The position numbers were made by a program, and so were the translations under genes. A DNA stretch of 64,000 bases, taken from assembly GCA_030027265.1 (NCBI GenBank), contig JASENG010000006.1, positions 62,001 to 126,000 of the forward strand, given 5' to 3'. The stretch is from Lysinibacillus fusiformis. Lineage in GTDB: Bacteria > Bacillota > Bacilli > Bacillales_A > Planococcaceae. Positions 25,676 to 33,953 of this stretch are shown in pieces (the first letter of the stretch is position 1; every line of letters starts with the position of its first letter). The notes beneath the pieces were generated by a model. It saw nothing but the letters and a program-made list of their open reading frames with translations. It was not told the DNA's origin and did no database searches.

Positions 25676-26914
25676 CTAATGGTCCTTTAAATCTTCCAAG
25701 AAATCTTTGCTAAAACTCGTTTTCGAAGCATAACTTGATTTTTCAATTTCAATCCCCTTTTGAATGACCCCTTTGCCAAATTTTTTTTCAATCTCCTCGA
25801 TTAGTTCATAAATGGGTTCTTGTTTTGCAAATTGTTCAAAATTAAAGATTGATAATTGTTCCACAGATTGCTTTCGGTCTATTACATTTGAAACCGTTAT
25901 GCCTAATAGTCGAATCGGTGCTCCATTCCATGATTTATGGAATAATTCGATGGCTTCTTCATAGATTACATCTTTATTATAGATAGGGTTTTGAAATGTT
26001 TTACTTTTGGAATGGTTATGCCAATCTGCATCACGAATTTGAACACTGATTGTCGAACCGCATAATTTTTTCGCATCCAAACGCTCTGCCACTTTATCTG
26101 CCAATTTTTGAAAAGTCTTTTCTAATTCTTCTATATCCGTTTCATCTATTGGGAGTGTTGTGGAATTTCCAACGCTTTTCGTATCATAAATCGAATTTGG
26201 ATCCACTTCTCGATTATCCTCACCATTGGCACGTATTCTTAATCGTACCCCATTTTTCCCTAATGCTTGCCGAACGCTATATTCATCAACGGTTGCGAGG
26301 TCACCAATAGTATTGATATTGAGAGAAGCTAGCTTATTAGCAGTACTTTCCCCAATCCCGTGCATCTCGATTACAGGTAAGGGCCATAGTTTTTCCGGAA
26401 CATCTCTTTTCCTCAAAATCGTTATCCCCATAGGCTTTTTCATATCAGAAGCAGTTTTAGCCAAAAATTTATTGGGGGCTATCCCTATCGAACAGGGTAA
26501 ATCCAGTTCATGAAAAATTCTCATTTGAATTTCTTTCGCAATTTCTATGGGATGCCTTTGGGATGCGATTTCTGTAATATCGATATAACCTTCATCAATG
26601 GACACAGGTTCTATTAATTGTGTGTAGCTCCTTAATATTGTAAACATCGCCTTAGAAGCTGCTCGATATTTTGGAAAATCTGGAGGCAATAAAATTAGGT
26701 CAGGACATTTCCGAAGTGCCTCGCCAACATTCATCGTTGTATAAATCCCTTTATGCCGCGCTTCATATGAACTTGTAACAATAATCCCCCGTCGTTCCTT
26801 AGGATTTCCAGCAATTGCTATCGCCTTCCCCTTCAATTCAGGATTATGCGCTTGCTCAACAGATGCATAAAAACTATTCATATCAACGTGAAAAATAATG
26901 CGAGCCTTAGCCAT
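25676..26914 (-). CDS. dinB: DNA polymerase IV (Y-family)
   Basis: 412 residues. Palm catalytic acidic residues in FHVDMNSFYASVEQA (Asp8) and SIDEGYIDI (about residues 104-112), thumb helix-hairpin-helix IEMHGIGESTANKLASLNINTIGDL, and a little-finger domain from about 240. An error-prone translesion polymerase in the DinB/YqjH branch. A QLSIFNFEQ segment (SVEQLSIFNF, about residue 358) looks like a beta-clamp binding motif of QLxLF type. Confidence 0.94.
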   Translation of the reverse strand: MAKARIIFHVDMNSFYASVEQAHNPELKGKAIAIAGNPKERRGIIVTSSYEARHKGIYTTMNVGEALRKCPDLILLPPDFPKYRAASKAMFTILRSYTQLIEPVSIDEGYIDITEIASQRHPIEIAKEIQMRIFHELDLPCSIGIAPNKFLAKTASDMKKPMGITILRKRDVPEKLWPLPVIEMHGIGESTANKLASLNINTIGDLATVDEYSVRQALGKNGVRLRIRANGEDNREVDPNSIYDTKSVGNSTTLPIDETDIEELEKTFQKLADKVAERLDAKKLCGSTISVQIRDADWHNHSKSKTFQNPIYNKDVIYEEAIELFHKSWNGAPIRLLGITVSNVIDRKQSVEQLSIFNFEQFAKQEPIYELIEEIEKKFGKGVIQKGIEIEKSSYASKTSFSKDFLEDLKDH

Positions 26915-26964
26915 GTCCTCACCTCCCTATCTTAAGTGTTACTTTAAATATTATCATACTCTAT

Positions 26965-27450
26965 ATGCACTTGCATTTTGGGAGTCGATATGGAGCGGTT
27001 TATATTGATTTACGAGCCGGTTTCAGTAGTTTAATTCTGACTTTTTCTGGACTTTCGTGCGATTTGGTTTCTTTACCCACTTACGATGTGCTTCTCTTTG
27101 CCAAGCTTAGGCCGAATAATGCTTCATGGATGCTTATGATACACTTTCCTATGCCAAGTTCGAGCTCAATAGTGCTTCATTCCGCTTATGATGCACTTTT
27201 CCGAACCAACCTCGAACTCAAAAGTGCTTCATTCCACATATGATGCACTTCTCTAAACTAATCTCGAACTCAAAAGTGCATCATTCCACTTATGACGCAC
27301 TTTTCTTTACCAATCTCCTTACACAACATTGCATCATCCTACTTATGGGACATTTAAAGCTAAATCACCTACTTAAAAGTACGTTAGCTCCTCGTTATGA
27401 ACGGCGCTTCTGCAAACTCTTTCTTTCATACACCGATAGCTTCCCAAAAC
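26965..27450. repeat. 52-bp tandem repeat array, each unit a hairpin
   Basis: About five head-to-tail units with a strict 52-bp period: unit starts near 27067 (decayed), 27119, 27171, 27223 and 27275. Each contains an inverted repeat of the form AAGTGCATCAT-N7-ATGATGCACTT and a spacer resembling CCAACCTCGAACTCAA. Flanks (26965-27066, 27330-27450) carry more decayed copies. No gene: the open frames here are translations of the repeat. A related half unit occurs at about 1278-1296. Confidence 0.75.
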
Positions 27451-27453
27451 AAA

Positions 27454-27492
27454 AATTGGTGAGGGAAAATTAAATTTCTCCTCACCAATTGA
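27454..27492 (-). terminator. trhO terminator
   Basis: AATTGGTGAGG pairs with CCTCACCAATT, then TTTTTG on the minus strand. Confidence 0.85.
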
Positions 27493-27503
27493 TATATTAG
27501 GCT

Positions 27504-28463
27504 TTATGCATTAACTTCTTGCTCTTCCAGCCATTTGATTTGTTGTTGAACGAATTCTTCAGATAGGTTGTGTGTTACGATGTAGCGATTGCGCTCGTGT
27601 TTCGAACATTCGATTGTACATCCGCCTAAATGTTTTAATTCATTTTCTTCTGAACTAATGATTTGTTTGTTGCATTCTGGGTTTGCACAGTTAATGTAAC
27701 GCTCACATGGTGTCCCATCAAAGTGGTCTTTACCAACAATAACATGCTCTACTTGGTTGATTGGCACAGTTAAGCGTTCGTCAAAAACATACATTTGTCC
27801 GTCCCAAAGTTGACCTTTTGCCACAGGGTCTTTACCATAAGTGGCAACACCACCGTGTAATTGACCAACATTTTCGCCTATTCCTTCACGTTTTAACCAT
27901 CCGGAGAATTTTTCGCAGCGGATACCGCCTGTGCAATAAGTTAGCACTCGTTTCCCCTCGAATAATTCGCGATTGTCACGAACCCATTGAGGCGTATCAC
28001 GGAATGTTTCTACCTCCGGGCGAATCGCTCCACGGAAGTGACCTACATCAAATTCATAAGTATTGCGAACGTCCAATACAACTGTATTCTCGTCTTGCAT
28101 TTCTTCTAAAAATTGTTCAGGTGAAAGATATCGACCTGTAATTTCATGCGGATTGACATCATCTTCCAAGCTTAAGTTAACTAACTCAGGACGTGGACGT
28201 ACATGCATTTTTTTGAAAGCATGTTTGTCGGCTTCGTCAATTTTAAATACAATCCCTTCAAATAATGGATGATTCTTCATCATTTCCATATAGGCATTAG
28301 TATCTTCAATCGTTCCTGATACAGTACCGTTGATTCCTTCATTTGCTACTAAAATACGGCCTTTTAAATTCAACTCTTTACAAGCTTTTAAATGCTCAGC
28401 CGAAAAAGCAGCAGGGTCTTCAATCGTTGTATAATGATAATAAAGCAATACTCTGTAATCCAT
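27504..28463 (-). CDS. trhO: tRNA uridine-34 hydroxylase, rhodanese family
   Basis: 319 residues. YceA/TrhO architecture: N-terminal ferredoxin-like domain ([17 protein letters not shown] to about 95), a rhodanese domain ([29 protein letters not shown]; active-site loop [16 protein letters not shown] with Cys at about residue 182) and a C-terminal Cys-rich extension ([17 protein letters not shown]) that may bind zinc. Hydroxylates U34 on the way to methoxyuridine-type wobble bases. Monocistronic. Confidence 0.93.
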   Translation of the reverse strand: MDYRVLLYYHYTTIEDPAAFSAEHLKACKELNLKGRILVANEGINGTVSGTIEDTNAYMEMMKNHPLFEGIVFKIDEADKHAFKKMHVRPRPELVNLSLEDDVNPHEITGRYLSPEQFLEEMQDENTVVLDVRNTYEFDVGHFRGAIRPEVETFRDTPQWVRDNRELFEGKRVLTYCTGGIRCEKFSGWLKREGIGENVGQLHGGVATYGKDPVAKGQLWDGQMYVFDERLTVPINQVEHVIVGKDHFDGTPCERYINCANPECNKQIISSEENELKHLGGCTIECSKHERNRYIVTHNLSEEFVQQQIKWLEEQEVNA

Positions 28464-28740
28464 CTATATTCCACCTATCATGTATATTTGCAAGATATAT
28501 TTGATAGTATATCTTTTGTCTTTTTCGGTTTTTCTTAAATGAAAAAACCAAATAAAAACAGCGGATATAATTATATATCACACTGTCGTAAAATGCAAAG
28601 AAACTTTCATTTCGTAAATATCAGGACTTAAATATATCATAAAAATATTAAGAACACCATCAGACATAAGTCTGAATTCTTATTCATATGAATCGAAATT
28701 GTTGCACTGTATATTTTCTGATTCTTTATAAAATTCCTGA

Positions 28741-28803
28741 TTGACAAATTTTACAATATATACTAATCTTTTTGTGTAAACTAAATAAAAATATGGTTAA
28801 CGC
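28741..28803 (+). promoter_or_regulatory. bioY promoter with BirA-like operator
   Basis: TTGACA at 28741-28746 is a perfect -35; a weak -10 (TAATCT) lies 17 bp on at 28764. Immediately after, TTGTGTAAAC (28772-28781) and GGTTAACGCAA (28795-28805) form the split dyad typical of Bacillales BirA sites, with a 13-bp spacer. Biotinyl-AMP-loaded BirA would repress bioY here. The rest of the spacer 28464-28740 shows nothing clear. Confidence 0.6.
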
Positions 28804-28817
28804 AAGGGGGTAGAATT

Positions 28818-29366
28818 ATGAAGTCTAAAACTTATTCATATGTAGTTACTGCGTTTGGTGCAGCTATTATTGCTGTACTTGCTCAGATTACGATTCCGTT
28901 GCCACTTGTTCCGATTACCGGTCAAACTTTAGCTGTCGGACTGATTGCAACAATCTTAGGAAAGAAGAACGGTACATTAGCCGTTTTATTATATATTTTA
29001 CTGGGAGCGATCGGTCTTCCCGTCTTTACAGGATTCTCTGGTGGATTGGCTGTATTGGCAGGACCAACAGGCGGCTATATTATCGGTTTTTTAGTACAGG
29101 CATATGTGATGGGTGTATACATGGAGAAATTCGGGGTTAATTATACACAGTCAATTATTGCAAATTTAATCGGTATGGTAATTACACTAGCATTCGGGAC
29201 TACTTGGTTAAAAGTCGTTGGAGATTTATCTTGGACAGCTGCGTTTATGGGCGGTGTTTATCCATTCATTGTTGTTGGAATCATAAAAGCGGTCGCTGCA
29301 GCTTGGCTTGGGGCAGTTGTACGCAATCGTTTAGAAAGCGCTCAACTATTGAGACAACTTGCATAA
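28818..29366 (+). CDS. bioY: Biotin transporter S component
   Basis: 182 residues, six predicted membrane helices. BioY signatures: AQITIPLPLVPITGQTLAVGLIATILG at about 20-46 and GPTGGYIIGF around residue 92. As an ECF-type substrate-binding subunit it takes up biotin, with the shared EcfAAT module encoded elsewhere. The BirA-like operator in its promoter agrees. ATG behind AAGGGGG. Confidence 0.95.
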   Translation: MKSKTYSYVVTAFGAAIIAVLAQITIPLPLVPITGQTLAVGLIATILGKKNGTLAVLLYILLGAIGLPVFTGFSGGLAVLAGPTGGYIIGFLVQAYVMGVYMEKFGVNYTQSIIANLIGMVITLAFGTTWLKVVGDLSWTAAFMGGVYPFIVVGIIKAVAAAWLGAVVRNRLESAQLLRQLA

Positions 29367-29384
29367 TTATATAATCACTTCAAA

Positions 29385-29417
29385 AAACGAGCTATTCGAT
29401 ATGAATGAGCTCGTTTA
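29385..29417. terminator. Convergent terminator bioY / HAD gene
   Basis: AAACGAGCT pairs with AGCTCGTTT; T tail on the plus strand. Confidence 0.75.
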
Positions 29418-29421
29418 TAGT

Positions 29422-29973
29422 TTAATAAGAAAAATGCACCCATTCTTTCACTCGAGAAATGTCCACATTTTGGTTATACGATTGATCTTTTACGTAAACT
29501 TTTGTTGGTATATCCTTTAAAGTATCTAGAACTGCAGGTTTATCGTCAAAATAAAAATCCAAGTTCAATTGTTTAATAATATCGATTTTCTCTTGATCTT
29601 GCATACCGCAAAAAAATCGATCATCTTGTACCGGGAATCCCTTTGCTCTCACCCAATCTCGCGTTCTTTGGCAATACTGTTTGGGACGCGAAGTAATGTA
29701 AAAGATTTCGTGCCCTTCCCGTTCCAATTTATTTAACAGCTCTACTGCCCCCTCAAATTCAGGGCAATCAGTAAAATAAATATCCTCTAATAAGCTGTTC
29801 CACATTTGGCCGCCAGCAATGTTATCCAATCCAAACGCTTCATGTATTTCTACCGTCTTTAACTCGCGAAATATTTCAATTCCGACATCTTGATTGAGTT
29901 TGTGGTTATATATATGAAAAGCATGTTCTCTTAGATTAATGAGTGTATCATCAATATCAAATCCAAATCTCAC
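29422..29973 (-). CDS. HAD-superfamily phosphatase, 5'(3')-deoxyribonucleotidase-like
   Basis: 183 residues. HAD motif I FDIDDTLINL at residues 4-13, motif II YITSRP near residue 95, motif III KIDIIK and motif IV FYFDDKPAVLDTL near residue 138. The short helical cap between I and II resembles the NT5C/YqfW-like nucleotidase subgroup. GTG start. Natural substrate unknown, probably a small phosphorylated metabolite. It follows no operon partner closely (72 bp from ribD). Confidence 0.78.
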   Translation of the reverse strand: MRFGFDIDDTLINLREHAFHIYNHKLNQDVGIEIFRELKTVEIHEAFGLDNIAGGQMWNSLLEDIYFTDCPEFEGAVELLNKLEREGHEIFYITSRPKQYCQRTRDWVRAKGFPVQDDRFFCGMQDQEKIDIIKQLNLDFYFDDKPAVLDTLKDIPTKVYVKDQSYNQNVDISRVKEWVHFSY

Positions 29974-30044
29974 AAAAAGCTCCTACTTTCTATTTCTTTC
30001 AAAAATTAAATATACACTAAAAATAAAATGGTGCATCATGTTAC

Positions 30045-31151
30045 CTATTTTGTTTCCCCTGTTGGATAGGCAGTAATACATAAATCTGGCCCGACCTGTT
30101 CAATGGAATCAAATTCAAGCTGAAGGGCATCATCGATACTGTTGATATCCATACCCGCAAACGGGGTTTTCGAATGACGACCGCCTAATAGTTTTGGTGC
30201 GATATAAACAAGCACTTTATTAATTAAACCTGCTCTTAAGAATGATGCATTAATTTCTGCGCCGCCTTCTACCAATAAATCGGTAATCCCAAATTTATAA
30301 AGTTCATCCAGCATTTCAATTAAATTTAATCCCTCTTCGGTTTTTGTAACAGAAAGAATTTGCACACCTTTATCAGATAGTTGCTTTACTTTTTTTGCAT
30401 CTGCATTTTTACCACAAACAACAATTGTTTGCGCTTCGGCTGTGTCAACTGCATTGGCATGCAGTGGCGTTTTCAAATCACTATCCAAAATGATTCGAAT
30501 TGGATTTTTGCCTTCTCGATGGGGAAGCCGGGTAGTTAGCAGAGGATTGTCTGCTAATACCGTTCCGACACCCACTAATATTGCATCGATTTCATGGCGT
30601 AGTTTGTGTACTTGCAATCGAGATTCTTCACTCGTGATCCATTTAGAATGGCCATTATGAGTTGCAATTTTCCCATCCATTGTCATCGCAAATTTCGAGA
30701 TAACAAATGGTTTGTTCGTTAGCATATTGTGAATGAAGCGTTCATTCAGCTTACGCGCCTCTTGTTCAAGTAAGCCTACTTCAACTTCAATCCCAGCTTC
30801 TTTTAATAAATTGATGCCTCGTCCTGCAACAGAGGGATTCGGGTCCATAGTCGCGACTACTACTCGGCTAACTCCCGATTCTTTTACCAATTTAGCACAG
30901 GGTGGAGTTTTCCCAAAATGAGAACACGGTTCCAATGTAACATATAAAGTCGCACCCTTCGCGTGATCCCCTGCCATATTAAAGGCATGAACTTCCGCAT
31001 GGGGTTCCCCTGCTTTTCGATGCAAGCCCGTCCCAACGATCACTCCATCTTTAACCAAAACCGCCCCAACACAAGGATTTGGATTTGTATTCCCCTTTGC
31101 CGAAGCAGCCAATTGCAATGCTAATTCCATATAATCACGGTCAGTCTTCAT
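30045..31151 (-). CDS. ribD: Bifunctional riboflavin deaminase/reductase
   Basis: 368 residues. N-terminal cytidine-deaminase-type domain with zinc motifs HAEVHAF and PCSHFGKTPPC (residues about 49-85), then a DHFR-like reductase domain from about 145 (SKFAMTMDGKIATHNGHSKWITSEESR, VGVGTVLADNPLLTTR, LVEGGAEINASFL). Catalyses the deamination and side-chain reduction steps after GTP cyclohydrolase II. Followed 5'-to-3' after ribA with a 17-bp gap. ribE and ribH are not present, so this pair is split from a full rib operon. Confidence 0.94.
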   Translation of the reverse strand: MKTDRDYMELALQLAASAKGNTNPNPCVGAVLVKDGVIVGTGLHRKAGEPHAEVHAFNMAGDHAKGATLYVTLEPCSHFGKTPPCAKLVKESGVSRVVVATMDPNPSVAGRGINLLKEAGIEVEVGLLEQEARKLNERFIHNMLTNKPFVISKFAMTMDGKIATHNGHSKWITSEESRLQVHKLRHEIDAILVGVGTVLADNPLLTTRLPHREGKNPIRIILDSDLKTPLHANAVDTAEAQTIVVCGKNADAKKVKQLSDKGVQILSVTKTEEGLNLIEMLDELYKFGITDLLVEGGAEINASFLRAGLINKVLVYIAPKLLGGRHSKTPFAGMDINSIDDALQLEFDSIEQVGPDLCITAYPTGETK

Positions 31152-31168
31152 CTACACAAACACACTCC

Positions 31169-31912
31169 TTAAACAATAAATTGCTTTTCTGGAATATGAC
31201 CAGATTTTTTTACCTTCGTTTCAAGATAATGACGGTTCGTTTCGGTTAAACCGCCCCATAGCGGAATATGATCATGCGCTAATAGACCATGAGATTTTAA
31301 TGCAGCTAGTTTTTTGGGATTATTCGTAATCAAAGTAACTGGTTTTGTTCTTAGCGCTTCCAGGACACGAATGGCTTCTTCATAATTGCGTGTATCATCT
31401 TCAAATCCTAGCGCGAGATTTGCTTCCACTGTATCAAAGCCCTCTTCTTGTAAAATATATGCTAATGACTTAGAGAACAAACCAATCCCGCGCCCTTCAT
31501 GGTTCGCTAAATAAAAGATAGCCCCGCAGCCATGTTCTACTATCATCTTCATCGATTCATGAAGCTGGTAGCCACAGTCACAACGTTGACTTCCAAAAAT
31601 ATCACCGGTATGGCAAATACTATGCATACGGATTATAGCATCATCCGCATTTGTGAAATCTCCATAGACTAGAACAGATGATTGTTGTTTTGATGCCAGC
31701 TCGGCATTTACGATTGAGTGAAGAATCGTTTCTTTCGTATCCAGTTGCTTTTCAGCAGCTACCCACGTATACCATTGGAATGTTGCCTCAAAATCCCCTT
31801 GTTTTACTGGTAATTTAACAGGGCCAACTAGACATAAATTGTCCTTATCATTGAAGGGAACAATTTTCATTTTATCTTTTAAAACCTCATTTGCATTTGA
31901 AATGTTTTTCAT
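31169..31912 (-). CDS. ribA: GTP cyclohydrolase II (stand-alone)
   Basis: 247 residues. Zinc and catalytic signature CHTGDIFGSQRCDCG (about 110-124, three Cys), HEGRGIGL, ALGFEDDTRNYE and LITNNPKK near residue 195. Opens GTP to the pyrimidine used for riboflavin. Unlike B. subtilis RibA, there is no fused DHBP synthase domain; a poorly conserved N-terminal 60 residues occupies that place. First gene of the ribA-ribD pair. No FMN riboswitch is visible upstream. Confidence 0.9.
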   Translation of the reverse strand: MKNISNANEVLKDKMKIVPFNDKDNLCLVGPVKLPVKQGDFEATFQWYTWVAAEKQLDTKETILHSIVNAELASKQQSSVLVYGDFTNADDAIIRMHSICHTGDIFGSQRCDCGYQLHESMKMIVEHGCGAIFYLANHEGRGIGLFSKSLAYILQEEGFDTVEANLALGFEDDTRNYEEAIRVLEALRTKPVTLITNNPKKLAALKSHGLLAHDHIPLWGGLTETNRHYLETKVKKSGHIPEKQFIV

Positions 31913-31929
31913 CTCTATCTCACCTATCT

Positions 31930-31985
31930 ATTTTTTATAGTAAGGAATTATTTTCATATTCAAGTTACTTTTCGTAACTTAGTTT
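31930..31985 (-). promoter_or_regulatory. ribA-ribD promoter and palindromic operator
   Basis: On the minus strand TTGAAT and TATAAA are 18 bp apart, a fair sigma-A promoter. Abutting the -35 on its upstream side is AAGTTACGAAAAGTAACTT (about 31961-31979), with 7-bp perfect arms. It looks like a dimeric repressor or activator site, in place of the expected FMN riboswitch. The regulator is unknown. Confidence 0.45.
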
Positions 31986-32169
31986 AGTATAATAAGTTGA
32001 TAAGGTCAATTCTTAATTCTTACTATTTTAATATGTTTTCAGCCTTTTACTATAAATATAGCTTATGTGGAAGATGAAAGCAAAGGCAGTGCAACCACAC
32101 AAGGAAGCAAAAAAAGTGCAGACAAAGAAGAACTTTGTTTACACTCTCATTCAAAATTTTTGTATACCA

Positions 32170-32892
32170 CTATATTCTTGCAAAATGATTATACACATCA
32201 TTTAACGATTCACACCCTAAGGCCATTACTTTCTCTACATAGATGCGCCAAATTTGTGCTGTCATTTTGGCATCACCTAACGCGTGATGCCGGTCGATAA
32301 TCCGAATATCATTCTGCTCACAAAGTTTATCCAATGAAACATTATGAAAATCGCGATCAATTAATTTGTACAAAAATGACGTATCCACAATTCGATGCTT
32401 AAAAGGTGTTTTAAAGTACTTAGAACTTACATACTGCATGAAGTTCCTTTCATGAGTAGCATGATGGGCAACAAGTGTAGCATCCTGAATAAATTGAAAA
32501 AAGCTCATTAAAACATCCGCTAGCAGAGGTGCTTGCCGGACATCTTCAGTCGTAATTCCTGTCAACTGAACGATTTCTTTTGGAATTTCCTGATCGTAAT
32601 AGATTAAAGAATAAAATTGCTCTTCCTCCATAATCGTTTGGCCGCACATTTTGACAGCCCCGATCGATAAAATGCTATCCCCTTTTTCTGGAGAAAATCC
32701 CGTTGTCTCAATATCAAATACGACCACCTTTAATTTATCCAGCGGTATATTCATGGCATCATCTTTGTTGATTTCTTTTTGCAAATGCCTTAAATATGCC
32801 ATTTGATGAGAATTTTGAATGCCGCCAATGCCACCATGTACACGTTTCCCCTGTATCCCTCTTAATAATTGCATAAATGGTTCAAATCCCAT
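32170..32892 (-). CDS. DnaQ-like 3'-5' exonuclease
   Basis: 240 residues. DEDDh exonuclease motifs: Exo I VVFDIETTGFSPE (about residue 58), Exo II around VAHHATHERNFMQ, Exo III HHALGDAKMTAQIW (about 205-218). The N-terminal 50 residues are helical with no known motif. Resembles the epsilon-type exonucleases that pair with DUF294 nucleotidyltransferases, and indeed the gene for such a protein is 27 bp upstream. Substrate could be DNA or RNA ends. Confidence 0.85.
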   Translation of the reverse strand: MGFEPFMQLLRGIQGKRVHGGIGGIQNSHQMAYLRHLQKEINKDDAMNIPLDKLKVVVFDIETTGFSPEKGDSILSIGAVKMCGQTIMEEEQFYSLIYYDQEIPKEIVQLTGITTEDVRQAPLLADVLMSFFQFIQDATLVAHHATHERNFMQYVSSKYFKTPFKHRIVDTSFLYKLIDRDFHNVSLDKLCEQNDIRIIDRHHALGDAKMTAQIWRIYVEKVMALGCESLNDVYNHFARI

Positions 32893-32919
32893 ATTAACAC
32901 CCTTTTCTTATGCACTCTA

Positions 32920-33882
32920 TCAACTGACCAATTCAATTACTTCATCATGCAGTTTTTTTCCGTACTTTAAAATCCGTTTTAACTCTTTTCGCTGTTCTTT
33001 CGTTAAGGTCTTTACATTTAAATAGTGGGTATCATCGTACTCTTTAACTTTAAATAAAGATAATCGGTAATTCATTAATGTCATAAAATTCTCATAGCTG
33101 TATTTCATTAATTCTTTATATTCTTCTTTTTCCTGCAGTTCTATAATTCTTTCTAATGTAGAGGTTGCACATATCCCTTCCTTAATGGAAAGAAGCCGAA
33201 TAGAATTTACATACGGCAAAAATGCAGTGTATTTTAAATTTATATGCCCTTGATAACTTCCATGTTGCTCAGCTAGAAGCTGCCCCATTGGACCAATAGC
33301 ATTTTTTAGATGTTTTACATTTTCCATAAAACGCATTAGTAGTGTCGGGTTATCATTTTGATAATGATAGATCGCAGCTTTTAATTGTTTAATATAATCT
33401 TCCGATCCATATAAGGCTCTTGCATCATAAAAAATTTGCAAGTATCGAATGGATTCCCAGCTTTCTTCCCCCATCCACTTTCTTAACTGCAGTTCCCAAT
33501 CTGTTACCGATTTACACCAGATCGGATTCGAGCTCATAATATTCCCATTACAATACGGATACCCCACAGTATCCATCCCATAGGAAAGCTCTTCCCCTAG
33601 CTGCTTGAAATACAAATCATTCTCCTTACTGGATTGCTCATATATAATCCCATGATCCTGATCACTAATCAAAGCTTGCTCAAAGCGGCCGCCACTACCC
33701 GTAATAAACCAAGTAAATTTACAAGGTGAACGTTTTTGCTTCATATTTCCTTTTGCCACTTCCAAAACCTTTTGCATTACTTGATCATGGAATGTATTGA
33801 GTGAAACGTTATTTGTTAAGAAAGAAGATAAATTTGAATTCTTCCACTCTTTTATAGACTCATACGTTTCCAAAGATGACAC
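32920..33882 (-). CDS. DUF294-type nucleotidyltransferase-like protein
   Basis: 320 residues. Contains the nucleotidyltransferase core FTWFITGSGGRFEQALISDQDHGIIYE (about 52-78): the GSGGR loop and DQDHG acidic pair of GlnD-like/DUF294 enzymes. A DUF294_C helical half follows (MRFMENVKHLKNAIGPMGQL onward). No CBS or cyclic-nucleotide domain precedes it, unlike many relatives. The GTG at 33882 touches the AAAGGAA SD, so TTG at 33873 (LETYESIKEW) may be the true start. Partner exonuclease follows; amt lies just upstream but behind a terminator. Confidence 0.78.
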   Translation of the reverse strand: MSSLETYESIKEWKNSNLSSFLTNNVSLNTFHDQVMQKVLEVAKGNMKQKRSPCKFTWFITGSGGRFEQALISDQDHGIIYEQSSKENDLYFKQLGEELSYGMDTVGYPYCNGNIMSSNPIWCKSVTDWELQLRKWMGEESWESIRYLQIFYDARALYGSEDYIKQLKAAIYHYQNDNPTLLMRFMENVKHLKNAIGPMGQLLAEQHGSYQGHINLKYTAFLPYVNSIRLLSIKEGICATSTLERIIELQEKEEYKELMKYSYENFMTLMNYRLSLFKVKEYDDTHYLNVKTLTKEQRKELKRILKYGKKLHDEVIELVS

Positions 33883-33893
33883 TTCCTTTATAG

Positions 33894-33924
33894 AAAAAGC
33901 CTCTGAAATTCAGAGGCTTTTTTG
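33894..33924 (-). terminator. amt terminator
   Basis: AAAAAAGCCTCTGA pairs with TCAGAGGCTTTTT across an ATT loop. Separates amt from the nucleotidyltransferase gene. Confidence 0.88.
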
Positions 33925-33953
33925 TTTAAGTATAAAGTTTTTCAATTAACAGT

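Noticed and set aside
26965-27473. Two overlapping open frames and a CRISPR-like look
   Set aside because: The frames are translations of the 52-bp repeat. It is not CRISPR: there are no unique spacers between constant repeats, and no cas genes nearby.
31913-32060. FMN riboswitch before ribA-ribD
   Set aside because: None of the conserved FMN aptamer blocks are present; only a palindrome and a promoter are seen.
32065-32205. 46-codon basic ORF (MWKMKAKAVQPHKEAKKVQ)
   Set aside because: No ribosome binding site, it overlaps the exonuclease 3' end and has no recognised relative; kept as unlikely.
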